Virus record (IMG/VR): IMGVR_UViG_3300009151_000061 | Span: 1-64,000 of that record | DNA from: a virus | Reading direction: 5' to 3' (one strand) | Length of the DNA: 64,000 nt | Shown here: one piece after another, positions 33,188-41,230 of the stretch | Numbering within the stretch: position 1 is the first letter of the stretch | Layout: each line of letters starts with the position of its first letter | Notes under the pieces: generated by a model | Told to the model about the DNA's origin: nothing | Seen by the model: the letters and a program-made list of their open reading frames with translations, nothing else | Databases searched by the model: none | Translations under genes and position numbers: made by a program

Positions 33188-34576
33188 TTATTTTTTAAAC
33201 CCTTTTATAACACCCATATCCTTTTTTCTGTTATAAGTATCATCATCAAATGATGTATCAAAGAAGTTATCTGTATCAGTTACTATCTTTGTATCAGAAC
33301 TTATATTCCCAAAAGGACCTAGTTTACCACTACGAAATACTCCACCATACATATCAGCATTCAAATAACCATTCATAAAGAAACAATCATTTAACTCAGA
33401 AGCCTCAACACTAGTATTAAGTACTTTTGAGTTATTAATATTTGAACCATGTACTTTTGATTTAATAAGCTGTGAATCGTCTATCTCTGAATTTACAAAG
33501 TGACAGTTCTCAAATATACCATCACTAATACGACAGTTTATAAAATCATACCCTTTAATATTTTGTGTAGCTTTAATATTACCGTCTATAACCTCAATGG
33601 TTTGTGTCGTAGTTACATAGTTTATTATACAATCCTTTAAAGAATCAGTTGAATCAACCAGATTATATAGTTTTGGATATATTTTATCATAATAAGCGTT
33701 AACTACATCATAGTTATAGAACTGATCGATCTGTAATGATACAGTAGGGAAGTCAACAATAAAGTTGTCATACTTAGAGAAGTTCTTAAAATTACTGATG
33801 TTTAAGTCTAAATACTCTTCAAGCTTTTCTATATCTTGATTATTAAATGAAGCATCTATTGAATCATGTACATCAATAATAAATCTATCTAAGAAGTAAA
33901 GTATTTGACCTATATTCTTTTCGTAGTCTTTACCACCTATATAACGAAACTCTAATCTTTGAGTTTCTTTTGGATTGTTTATATGTAGAAAGTTTATACC
34001 ATAATACTTATCCTCTGGTAATCTTATGTTATTTTTGACAGAATCAATCGGGATATTATTGAAGTCATATTCCTTAAATGGTATAACCTTTTTAACTGTT
34101 TTTGCGTAAACATTATCCTTTCTTGAAGGAAAAACACGATAGATTTCATCTTCATCAACATTGAGTATAAGTTTTAACATATTCAAATCATTTAGATCCT
34201 TATCAAATTCCGGTAAGAATGATAGGTTAAAGTGAATAGAAGATTTCCCTGTTGTGTAACCATACATCTGAATAAATTTCAAGATCTTTATTAAATAAAA
34301 CTTACCTTCAAAATAAGACATAGGACCGGTTACCAACTCAACCATGTTAGCACCACCAGATAAGTCTGGTTCAATCTTAAAGTTTTCTGAATCGGGTGTA
34401 AAGTCAGAGTGATACTTCTTAAACCCCCATACCTTAACAGGTGCTAGGTACTGATTAAGGAGTTCCATAGTTTTATAATAAGACAAGTCCTTCATAAAAA
34501 ACTCAAACTCAAAACCACACCGGCTTTTCTTGAGAACGTCAGTATTATTAATGAAGGTTTCTGAATATTTTTTCAT
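33188..34576 (-). CDS. amidoligase-like protein with C-terminal pentapeptide repeats
   Basis: 462 residues. The N-terminal 250 residues look like the amidoligase (COOH-NH2 ligase, glutamine-synthetase-like fold) family: KSRCGFEFEFFMKD at the start, FKIEPDLSGGANMVELVTGP, and KSSIHFNLSF. The last 120 residues form a pentapeptide-type beta-helix with units such as FENCHF, VNSEI, DDSQL, IKSKV, HGSNI. The family forms amide bonds, for example in protein tagging or peptide synthesis. The repeats could bind a virion partner. The N-terminus MKKYSETFINN is a weak version of the packaging motif. Upstream TTTTTTAATATATAG. Confidence 0.68.
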   Translation of the reverse strand: MKKYSETFINNTDVLKKSRCGFEFEFFMKDLSYYKTMELLNQYLAPVKVWGFKKYHSDFTPDSENFKIEPDLSGGANMVELVTGPMSYFEGKFYLIKILKFIQMYGYTTGKSSIHFNLSFLPEFDKDLNDLNMLKLILNVDEDEIYRVFPSRKDNVYAKTVKKVIPFKEYDFNNIPIDSVKNNIRLPEDKYYGINFLHINNPKETQRLEFRYIGGKDYEKNIGQILYFLDRFIIDVHDSIDASFNNQDIEKLEEYLDLNISNFKNFSKYDNFIVDFPTVSLQIDQFYNYDVVNAYYDKIYPKLYNLVDSTDSLKDCIINYVTTTQTIEVIDGNIKATQNIKGYDFINCRISDGIFENCHFVNSEIDDSQLIKSKVHGSNINNSKVLNTSVEASELNDCFFMNGYLNADMYGGVFRSGKLGPFGNISSDTKIVTDTDNFFDTSFDDDTYNRKKDMGVIKGFKK

Positions 34577-34616
34577 ATTTACTATATATTAAAAAAATTC
34601 TATTGATTTTATTTCA

Positions 34617-34624
34617 TATATTTG
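34617..34624 (+). promoter_or_regulatory. Bacteroidota-type -7 box TATATTTG
   Basis: TATATTTG followed by TAAT and ATG 34629: identical to the arrangement at 11197. Confidence 0.6.
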
Positions 34625-34628
34625 TAAT

Positions 34629-34985
34629 ATGAGATCATATAGTAAAATAAAAAGTTTTTTATGTCCTGTATTTAATATAGACGATGACTCTAAAAAGGAA
34701 CAAGTAAAATCTGCTATTATTAATATAATATCTGCGTCCAAACATCCAGTTAAGCTTAGTGATATATCATTTATTTTTCTTCAACAGAATATTCTATACC
34801 GGATTTATGATACTCATTTAAATGATCAAATTCATTTTGTATATGAAGGGGTTAAATCTCTTGTAAAAGAAAAAATAATTGTAGAAGACACATCTAAACA
34901 AAAATTCTTTGATGATGGTAACGTATTATATTCTTTACCAAAAGATATCAAAAGAGAAATTCTTTTAGATCAGTTACTATCTTAA
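34629..34985 (+). CDS. small hypothetical protein, possibly winged-helix
   Basis: 118 residues, helical with a layout (KHPVKLSDISFIFLQQN, then VYEGVKSLVKEKIIVED) that would suit a winged-helix DNA-binding fold. Directly preceded by the TATATTTG box, so its mRNA is probably leaderless. Ends in a 4-nt convergent overlap with 34982. Function unknown. Confidence 0.58.
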   Translation: MRSYSKIKSFLCPVFNIDDDSKKEQVKSAIINIISASKHPVKLSDISFIFLQQNILYRIYDTHLNDQIHFVYEGVKSLVKEKIIVEDTSKQKFFDDGNVLYSLPKDIKREILLDQLLS

Positions 34986-35386
34986 TATAAGTTATTAGAT
35001 CTAATCTTTATTTCAACCAAACTAACGTTATCTGTATTATTAAGTATATTATCGATTTTTTCATCCCTTCTACTTTGAAGTGATGGACTCAAAAGTATTT
35101 TATCTCTATCTAGTGTGAAATTTACAAATACTTGCATTGACATCAAATACCCAACTGGTATATTACTTTCTATATCCTCTGGTATTGATATACCACCCAT
35201 TATTCTATTAAAAGACGGACTATCTACTAATAGATTCCAAAAGGAGGGGGATATAACCATTTCCTCCAGTTTTATATTTTTCATCGAATACTCATTTTTG
35301 ATATAAATTATATCAGTAATGAATACCCTTAATATGTCCTGATAGCTATAGGACATTGAAGTTGATTCTAAATCGATTTCAATCAT
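34982..35386 (-). CDS. small protein with RDxKIDxIL motif
   Basis: 134 residues. Beta-strand-rich, with LQSRRDEKIDNILNNTDN about 25 residues before the C-terminus, i.e. the shared motif slightly internal here. N-terminus MIEIDLESTSMSYSYQD. Convergent with the 34629 gene and divergent from the 35435 gene, with whose promoter its start overlaps. Function unknown. Confidence 0.62.
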   Translation of the reverse strand: MIEIDLESTSMSYSYQDILRVFITDIIYIKNEYSMKNIKLEEMVISPSFWNLLVDSPSFNRIMGGISIPEDIESNIPVGYLMSMQVFVNFTLDRDKILLSPSLQSRRDEKIDNILNNTDNVSLVEIKIRSNNLY

Positions 35387-35417
35387 TTGATTATTTGCTT
35401 GTTTTTTCGTATCTTTG
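35386..35417 (+). promoter_or_regulatory. full Bacteroidota-type promoter (TTTG-N20-TATCTTTG)
   Basis: TTTG at 35386-35389 and TATCTTTG at 35410-35417 with a 20-nt spacer match the -33/-7 arrangement used by Bacteroidota housekeeping sigma factor. ATG follows 17 nt later. The best host-type promoter in the window, probably early. Confidence 0.7.
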
Positions 35418-35434
35418 TTAATATATATCTAAAG

Positions 35435-36343
35435 ATGAAACTAACCTCCGAAATTATATCTACAAATCTCTTACTGTTGGAAAAAGCTAAAAAAGATTTT
35501 CCATTATTAGTTAGTTATGAAAACTGTATCGACTACAGTGAGAAAGCTAAACTAAGACAGGAAATACTTGAATTTGGACTTGGACTATACCTTGAATTTA
35601 TAGACTTTGTTAAAGAAATGACTAATAAGGAACAGGAGATATTCTATCGTAGAAAGATTAAAAATCCTGAGTTCCAAGAAATCCTTTCAAAACAAGCCAA
35701 CGATGATGATGCTAAAAAGTCTTTTAAGAGCAAGGCTGCAAAATCATTTGAGAGCTTAATGAACTCTGATAAGTGGGAAGACTTTTCTGGGTATAGATCA
35801 AACTATCGTAGGAAAAGACGTAGGTGGGCAAATAACTTTTCTGGTTCAGACGCCATTGCTTCTAATTACATTATCCAAAATGAGTTGGAAATAAAAGACG
35901 AGTATTTACATAGAGTTTGTAAATGGTATCGGATGAAACTACCTCAAGTAGACCTTACAGTTCAAAATGAGATCAACAAAACCAAAGATCTAATATCTTT
36001 TATGATCTCAAAAATGAGCGACTCTGGTATTGACTTTAGAAGATTAAACTTTACTCACCTAACATCACAGTTAAGTGATGAGATAAAGAAGAAGATACTA
36101 ACTATTGATACTGATGAGAAAATAAAACTCATTGCTAATGATTTTATCCCCTCAGGATTCACACCCGGTATTTTCTATAATGTCATTGGTAAACAGTTAG
36201 CTACCGAAGAAGCTGGTGGAGGAAACATACTTATGGTAAATGTTAGAAATGATATGGATAAAAGTGTTTGGGTAAAGTATAGATATTTCGAAACAGTCTC
36301 TAATCTAAGAGATTCAGCATTAGATTTTTTATTAAATAGTTAA
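35435..36343 (+). CDS. uncharacterised protein
   Basis: 302 residues from ATG 35435, the first ATG after the promoter; upstream extension would run through the promoter. N-terminal helix (SEIISTNLLLLEKAKKDF), a strongly basic patch (YRRKRRRWANNF, near residue 135) and a C-terminal alpha/beta portion with GGGNILMVNV. No recognised domain. It leads a three-gene plus-strand operon with 36347 and 36829 (TAATATG junction, then ATGA overlap). Confidence 0.65.
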   Translation: MKLTSEIISTNLLLLEKAKKDFPLLVSYENCIDYSEKAKLRQEILEFGLGLYLEFIDFVKEMTNKEQEIFYRRKIKNPEFQEILSKQANDDDAKKSFKSKAAKSFESLMNSDKWEDFSGYRSNYRRKRRRWANNFSGSDAIASNYIIQNELEIKDEYLHRVCKWYRMKLPQVDLTVQNEINKTKDLISFMISKMSDSGIDFRRLNFTHLTSQLSDEIKKKILTIDTDEKIKLIANDFIPSGFTPGIFYNVIGKQLATEEAGGGNILMVNVRNDMDKSVWVKYRYFETVSNLRDSALDFLLNS

Positions 36344-36346
36344 TAT

Positions 36347-36832
36347 ATGACAAAGAACGAACAAATACAAAAAATAGTTGACCGTCTAGTTGAAGGAACA
36401 AAAGACGGTTCTGTTATATGGAAAAAAACAAATTCCATTTTTAACTCAGAAACCAAACACCAATACTCTACAACAACTGAGGATGGTAAAACAACGTTTA
36501 GATTTGATATTCATCTAAATAAAACCCTTCAAATCCAATCCGGATATAACTACATATATATGGATAATCAAGATTTAGTAGACGGAACACTCCAGATATC
36601 AGGTATCACATATACTGGTTTAGATAACTTACAAGTACTTATATACAATAATTGGATTAAAGCAACCTTACCTACTAAGAATGATGAATCAATAATATTG
36701 GATGGTATTCTTACCAATATTGGTGATAAACAATTAAGGAGAGATAGAGTCTTGGGTGAGATATTTGACGAAAAAACAGAACCAAAAGAAGAACCAAAAA
36801 AGAAATCGATCTGGCAGAGATTAGGATTATGA
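36347..36832 (+). CDS. uncharacterised protein
   Basis: 161 residues: beta-rich middle (SGYNYIYMDNQDLVDG) and a charged linker ending PKKKSIWQRLGL, a terminal helix that may dock to a partner. Middle gene of the operon starting at 35435. Function unknown. Confidence 0.6.
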   Translation: MTKNEQIQKIVDRLVEGTKDGSVIWKKTNSIFNSETKHQYSTTTEDGKTTFRFDIHLNKTLQIQSGYNYIYMDNQDLVDGTLQISGITYTGLDNLQVLIYNNWIKATLPTKNDESIILDGILTNIGDKQLRRDRVLGEIFDEKTEPKEEPKKKSIWQRLGL

Positions 36833-37434
36833 TAACTAAGAACGAAATAATAAAAGCATCTGGACTGCATCCAACTAGAGTAATAAATATTTACATTTTT
36901 GGATCCAGAGTATATGGTACTTCCGGTAGAGATTCTGATTGGGATATACTTATTGTTGCAAAAACTCCGAACCCCGAAGTTGAGCTAAAAACTGATAAGT
37001 TCAATATCCACATATTGAGTCCTGACCGTTTTCAGTCTAGTTTAGACTCTCATAATATTCGGAGTATAGAATGTATCATGGCACCTGAATGGGCTAAAAT
37101 TCAAGAGTTAAAACAGTTTAACTTTGAATTAAAGTTACCAAGTTTAAGACATTCTATTTCACATATAAGTAATAACAGTTGGGTAAAGTGTAAGAAGAAG
37201 TTACAACAGGATGATTACTATATTGGTATTAAATCAATATGGCATTCACTTAGAATACCTATGTTTGGTTCTCAAATAGCTCGTTGGGGAGAAATAAGGG
37301 ACTGGGATTGTGCAAATGATTTATGGGAAGAACTTAAATCCAAAAAATGGACTTGGCAAGAACTTGATGAAAGGTTCCGAAAGTCACACAATGAGATCTT
37401 ATCTGGGTTTAGAATTTTTGCGTCAAAACACTAA
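36829..37434 (+). CDS. nucleotidyltransferase (Pol beta superfamily, RlaP/MNT-like)
   Basis: 201 residues. The signature GSRVYGTSGRDSDWDILI (about residues 25-43) is the GS...D-x-D active site of minimal nucleotidyltransferases; the third acidic residue may lie in KFNIHILSPD. The C-terminal half is a helical bundle with many Trp residues. Such enzymes add nucleotides to RNA or proteins; several act in toxin-antitoxin control or tRNA repair. Starts inside the stop of the previous gene (ATGA), so translationally coupled. Target unknown. Confidence 0.8.
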   Translation: MITKNEIIKASGLHPTRVINIYIFGSRVYGTSGRDSDWDILIVAKTPNPEVELKTDKFNIHILSPDRFQSSLDSHNIRSIECIMAPEWAKIQELKQFNFELKLPSLRHSISHISNNSWVKCKKKLQQDDYYIGIKSIWHSLRIPMFGSQIARWGEIRDWDCANDLWEELKSKKWTWQELDERFRKSHNEILSGFRIFASKH

Positions 37435-38201
37435 CTAATGGTTAACATTTTAGTTAATCCGTTTTCAATGAATAAGTACTCAACGGAAACAGTTTTACCT
37501 TCACTATAAATTTTACTAACAGTTGGTTTACTGTCTATCTTAATATTGTTGTTTATGACTACTGTTATCGAATCATAGTTAGCAAAGTAAATGATAGAAT
37601 CATTCTCATCCTCGTTTAGATAAACATTTATCTCACCTAACTTACCTTCTTTTCTAATCAAAGACTTTGAATTGTTTTCAAATTCAGTAAACCATTCAGA
37701 TTCTTTGATTATATCAAATATAAATGCCGGAACTATCATCCAACTACAATCATGTCCAAAATCTAAAATAGATTTAACTAGATTATCATCTGTATTTTTG
37801 TTGAAAATCTTTTTTAGTAAATTTTGTCTAAAAAATTTAAATGTACTCTTGACTATCTTTTTTGAAGACTTTAGTTCGGATATAAATGTTCTATTCACTG
37901 CTATGGAAGCACATTCACATATACATTTATTAGTAAATATTGTATTATTCTTAGGAACATCAGATATAACTAAATGATTATTAGAGCTCTTCTGAGTCTT
38001 AACGATAAGTCTATGTGGTTTTAACTTATAATCTATTCTTTCAGTTATTTCCCTAACAATATGACCTTCTTTCACAGTATTGGTTGTTTCTATACTACCT
38101 ACTGATTCTTCAACATATATTGTTTCTACTAACTGATTAACAACAGTTATTTTAGAAATCTTATTGATTATATTTTCTTCTTGATCTGTCTTAGTCAGCA
38201 T
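37431..38201 (-). CDS. uncharacterised virion-type protein, possible capsid-fold relative
   Basis: 256 residues. The segment CSWMIVPAFIFDIIKESEWF, then GKLGEINVYLNED and IIYFANYDSITVVI, resembles the arrangement in HK97-fold capsid proteins (W-V-PxV, gLgxIxVY, vlvGyk). N-terminal E/T-rich strands could be an arm. It might be a head-vertex or decoration protein, but only this pattern supports it. Overlaps the 38191 gene by 11 nt on the same strand, indicating coupling. Confidence 0.5.
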   Translation of the reverse strand: MLTKTDQEENIINKISKITVVNQLVETIYVEESVGSIETTNTVKEGHIVREITERIDYKLKPHRLIVKTQKSSNNHLVISDVPKNNTIFTNKCICECASIAVNRTFISELKSSKKIVKSTFKFFRQNLLKKIFNKNTDDNLVKSILDFGHDCSWMIVPAFIFDIIKESEWFTEFENNSKSLIRKEGKLGEINVYLNEDENDSIIYFANYDSITVVINNNIKIDSKPTVSKIYSEGKTVSVEYLFIENGLTKMLTIS

Positions 38202-38793
38202 TATTGAAACCTAAGTCTTTAGCTCTTTGTAAAAACTTCTCTGATATTTGAGAAAGTTTATTCGAGTAGTTTAAATATCTGCCGTCATTTTGCATTTGAT
38301 TCGCAACTAATCCTCTTAGATTAGCTTCATTTGGATCTTTAACTCTTAAAGTATATGTTTCTAATAAATCAATAAACCTTTCATCTTCACTATATGTCTC
38401 AAGAAAAGACTTAATCTTTTTAACCTGTGGTAAATGTTCTTGTAAAAGTTTTGGCCTTTTAGACTTCTCAACAATCTCATCTATTCTTTTATCAATGCTT
38501 CTCCAATCATTACTTTCAGATTTTAGAGATTCTAATGTTTGGATTTGTTCATCTGATTTCTTACCATCCATTAAATCAAGAAGAGCCTCAACAAACATTT
38601 CCTTACCAGCAATACCAATTGAGCTATTCAATAACTCAGCTCTTGCCGAACCATATGATCTAATAGATAATAGATTATCCATAAGTTTTAATATACCAAC
38701 CTTTAATTCATTAATCTCTTGTTGTTGCTTAGAGATTTCAATCTTTGGCTCTTCATTAACCTTTTGTCCTGTTATACTACTAAATTTTTTCAT
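38191..38793 (-). CDS. helical protein with capsid-targeting-like N-terminus
   Basis: 200 residues. N-terminus MKKFSSITGQKVNEEPK is a looser version of the packaging motif and resembles the start of the 58122 protein (MIKKFSEMSG). The remainder is almost entirely helical with coiled-coil potential (KQQQEINELKVGILKLMDN). Overlaps the following capsid-like gene, suggesting that the two act together in the virion. Function unknown. Confidence 0.63.
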   Translation of the reverse strand: MKKFSSITGQKVNEEPKIEISKQQQEINELKVGILKLMDNLLSIRSYGSARAELLNSSIGIAGKEMFVEALLDLMDGKKSDEQIQTLESLKSESNDWRSIDKRIDEIVEKSKRPKLLQEHLPQVKKIKSFLETYSEDERFIDLLETYTLRVKDPNEANLRGLVANQMQNDGRYLNYSNKLSQISEKFLQRAKDLGFNNAD

Positions 38794-38831
38794 TTATTTA
38801 TAGTTGTTATTTGTACTATATATTAAAAAAG

Positions 38832-38858
38832 AAACTCCATATTTTCATATGGAGTTTT
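38832..38858 (-). terminator. terminator of the Hc1-like gene
   Basis: AAACTCCATAT-TTTC-ATATGGAGTTT hairpin; on the minus strand it is followed by TTTCTTTTTT. It lies 7 nt past the stop of the minus-strand gene. Confidence 0.85.
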
Positions 38859-38864
38859 ATTTAC

Positions 38865-39095
38865 CTAAAGGTTTGCTTTATAATCTTGAACATCATCTCT
38901 GACTTCCTCAGCGGTTCTTCTAAGAAGTTGCATAAACTTTCTAACTCTTACACCAGCTGTTTTATTACCCTTAATGAAAAACTTTTCGAAATCATCTTTT
39001 AACCTCACTTTCTTACCATCAATATCGATCTCTTCGGTTAATATCTTCAATAACTCGTCATATTTATCGAGATATTCATACATTTCATTATTCAT
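38865..39095 (-). CDS. histone H1-like Hc1 family DNA-binding protein
   Basis: 76 residues, all helical. The C-terminal half (FFIKGNKTAGVRVRKFMQLL followed by AEEVRDDVQDYK) is the hallmark of the Bacteroidota Hc1-type small nucleoid protein family, in which GNKxAGxRxRK is the most conserved part. Such proteins bind DNA without strong sequence preference and shape the nucleoid. In a phage it may coat phage DNA or alter the host nucleoid. It is flanked by its own promoter-like AT box and terminator, so expressed as a single gene. Good support for a Bacteroidota host. Confidence 0.82.
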   Translation of the reverse strand: MNNEMYEYLDKYDELLKILTEEIDIDGKKVRLKDDFEKFFIKGNKTAGVRVRKFMQLLRRTAEEVRDDVQDYKANL

Positions 39096-39192
39096 ATACT
39101 ATTTTATTTTTTAGTATATATAGAATTTTTAAATTTTCCTCGCTTTAAATTTTAATCAACTTACCTTTTTAATTATCTCTTCATAAACCAGA

Positions 39193-39807
39193 TTAGTCAT
39201 CCATGAATCGATTCCGAAAATCTTCTGGTCTATTACAAAGATGTACAAATATTGCATCCTCGATTGGATAGATCTTATCTATACAATTAAGAACATATGG
39301 ATCATGTATCCTCACATAATTATTATATATTGGAACAATATACTCCGCCATAACTTTCTGTTCATATGGGAACATTTTCCACTTTACATCATCACACATA
39401 TTCCATATACCATCCTCAATTTTAACACCTTCTTTACTAACAAACTTAACCCCAGTATTAACCTTATAATCCCATGGCTTTTCATGGAAAAGATGATATA
39501 GTATATTTGGATCTGATAAATCAATTACCAACTCTATTCTAATATCAAATCTATTTACCCAAACATCAGTATCAATCCAGACAAACCATTTAGCATCTGG
39601 ATATTCTATCTCTGCTCTTTTTAGTATAACACATCTGTTATAATGTAGATGATGTATTTCCTTTTTTACTGGAGGTGTTTCATCATAGTATAACTTATAA
39701 CCATTCAAATCACAATAATCTTCAAGTGATTTTTTAGTATGTTTAGCAAATTTCTTATCTAATGGATAGTGACCACTTACTAATATAATATCCGATCCGT
39801 TTATCAT
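39193..39807 (-). CDS. glycosyltransferase (DxD, GT34-like)
   Basis: 204 residues. Features: ILVSGHYPLDKKF at the start, HLHYNRCVILKRAEI, AKWFVWIDTDVWV with the DxD-type metal site, and a C-terminal FVHLCNRPEDF. This resembles small galactosyltransferase-like enzymes. It would transfer a sugar to DNA, a virion protein or a cell surface; no acceptor is evident. It overlaps the start of the membrane protein gene by 4 nt. Confidence 0.72.
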   Translation of the reverse strand: MINGSDIILVSGHYPLDKKFAKHTKKSLEDYCDLNGYKLYYDETPPVKKEIHHLHYNRCVILKRAEIEYPDAKWFVWIDTDVWVNRFDIRIELVIDLSDPNILYHLFHEKPWDYKVNTGVKFVSKEGVKIEDGIWNMCDDVKWKMFPYEQKVMAEYIVPIYNNYVRIHDPYVLNCIDKIYPIEDAIFVHLCNRPEDFRNRFMDD

Positions 39808-40895
39808 TCGACATTAAAGTGTTTTCTTAACGTTTCTAATGTATTTTCCTTTGACTTATTAAAATATTTAGTTGAAGTCCCCCTTAATATACCAAGAGAT
39901 GAAAATAACCTAAATAAATCCTGTACGTCCCTTGGTAATAAAATTACCCCATTCATTTTACATAAATCTATTATTGACTTAATAGATGGTAATCTATCAT
40001 TTATTTTAGTCTCCTCAGTGAAAATAACATTAACAACAGAGTTACAATAGAACCACTTTTGATAAGCTGGGTTAGAGTCAATCTTTTCTTTTATTTCAAT
40101 ATAAGAACGATACTTATAATACTCATTGAAATAAACCCCAAAAAGTATAGTTAGTTCAACTAGAGTTGATATTATAACAAAGAAGAATGAGTTATTCTTA
40201 TTCTCATCTTTCTTATCTTCTCCTTCTTTTTTCAACCCTTCTTCATAAGTCTTAATACTAGATACCAACTCTTCTTTATATAACTTGATCTTTGAATCAT
40301 CCTCTTTGGATTGATCATCTAAATCTTTCATCAACTTCTCCTGTTGCTTAGTTACTTTAGACTCAACTATAGAAGATTGTAATTTTGTTTGCATCTCAAT
40401 GAGTCCATTCTTATGAGTTTCTACTAAAGCAATCTTTTTATTTGTTTCCGATGTAAGTGAGTCCTCATATCTTTTTGTATCTGTTTTAATCTCGGTGTCT
40501 ATTTGTTTAGATTTAGAAGAGAACTCTTGAGCACCTTTGATTGATGAATAAAAAGAAATAGAAACTATGATAAGACTGGTTATCATCAAAGGCATTACAT
40601 CTTTATGATTAAAACTTTTATGTTTGATTTGTTGAAGTGAGAACTTATCAAATATTTCCCTTTTTAATAACTCCAATCCACCTAATAGTATTACCGAAGC
40701 AATACTAACTAGTATAGGATTGTTTGTAATAGCTCCAGATAATATCTTAGATATTAAAAAATATGCTAAAAATATAGAAGCAATATGTCCGAATATAGAC
40801 AAGAAGAACATAACAGTATTAATGTTCTTAAAGCTTTTGCTAAAGTCTTGCTCTTGTACTGATTCCTGTAATTTTTGAAAATCACTTAGTTTCAT
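39804..40895 (-). CDS. membrane protein with coiled coil and capsid-targeting-like N-terminus
   Basis: 363 residues. N-terminus MKLSDFQKLQESVQEQD (L-Q-E). About four transmembrane helices: VMFFLSIFGHIASIFLAYFL, PILVSIASVILLGGLELL, VMPLMITSLIIVSISFY, then after a Lys/Glu coiled coil (residues about 125-225) FFFVIISTLVELTILFGVYF. The C-terminal soluble part resembles a winged-helix (KMNGVILLPRDVQDLFRLF). A membrane protein with this N-terminus is odd: either it is carried in the virion and inserted on entry, or the N-terminus has another job. Grouped with 40882 and 41231. Confidence 0.7.
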   Translation of the reverse strand: MKLSDFQKLQESVQEQDFSKSFKNINTVMFFLSIFGHIASIFLAYFLISKILSGAITNNPILVSIASVILLGGLELLKREIFDKFSLQQIKHKSFNHKDVMPLMITSLIIVSISFYSSIKGAQEFSSKSKQIDTEIKTDTKRYEDSLTSETNKKIALVETHKNGLIEMQTKLQSSIVESKVTKQQEKLMKDLDDQSKEDDSKIKLYKEELVSSIKTYEEGLKKEGEDKKDENKNNSFFFVIISTLVELTILFGVYFNEYYKYRSYIEIKEKIDSNPAYQKWFYCNSVVNVIFTEETKINDRLPSIKSIIDLCKMNGVILLPRDVQDLFRLFSSLGILRGTSTKYFNKSKENTLETLRKHFNVE

Positions 40896-41214
40896 CTTGT
40901 GTAATTATTTTTCCAGTCCATCTTTCCTTCCAAGAAAGTTTTCTGTTTTTCAACTGACCAATCTGATTTTCCAAATCAGCTTTTTTCGATAAGATATTAT
41001 CAACTTCTTTTCTTTTTAATTCCTCGATTTCCTTTATCCTTTCAGACTTGGAAAGAATATCAGATTTAAGAAGTTCATTCCTACCGGATATCGTGCGGCA
41101 ATAGTTTCTAAATTGAAACAATAGGAACCTATATTCATCCGGATTTAGACCTTCGTTAAAATCAGAGGTCATTAAATAATTAAGTATTTCTTCAGTTGAT
41201 AGATTATTCATCAT
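40882..41214 (-). CDS. coiled-coil protein
   Basis: 110 residues. N-terminal helical part (STEEILNYLMTSDFNEG) and a long Lys/Glu coiled coil ending with SWKERWTGKII. Overlaps the membrane-protein gene by 14 nt, so translation is coupled and a complex is likely. Function unknown. Confidence 0.62.
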   Translation of the reverse strand: MMNNLSTEEILNYLMTSDFNEGLNPDEYRFLLFQFRNYCRTISGRNELLKSDILSKSERIKEIEELKRKEVDNILSKKADLENQIGQLKNRKLSWKERWTGKIITQDETK

Positions 41215-41230
41215 TAGGGTATATATATTT

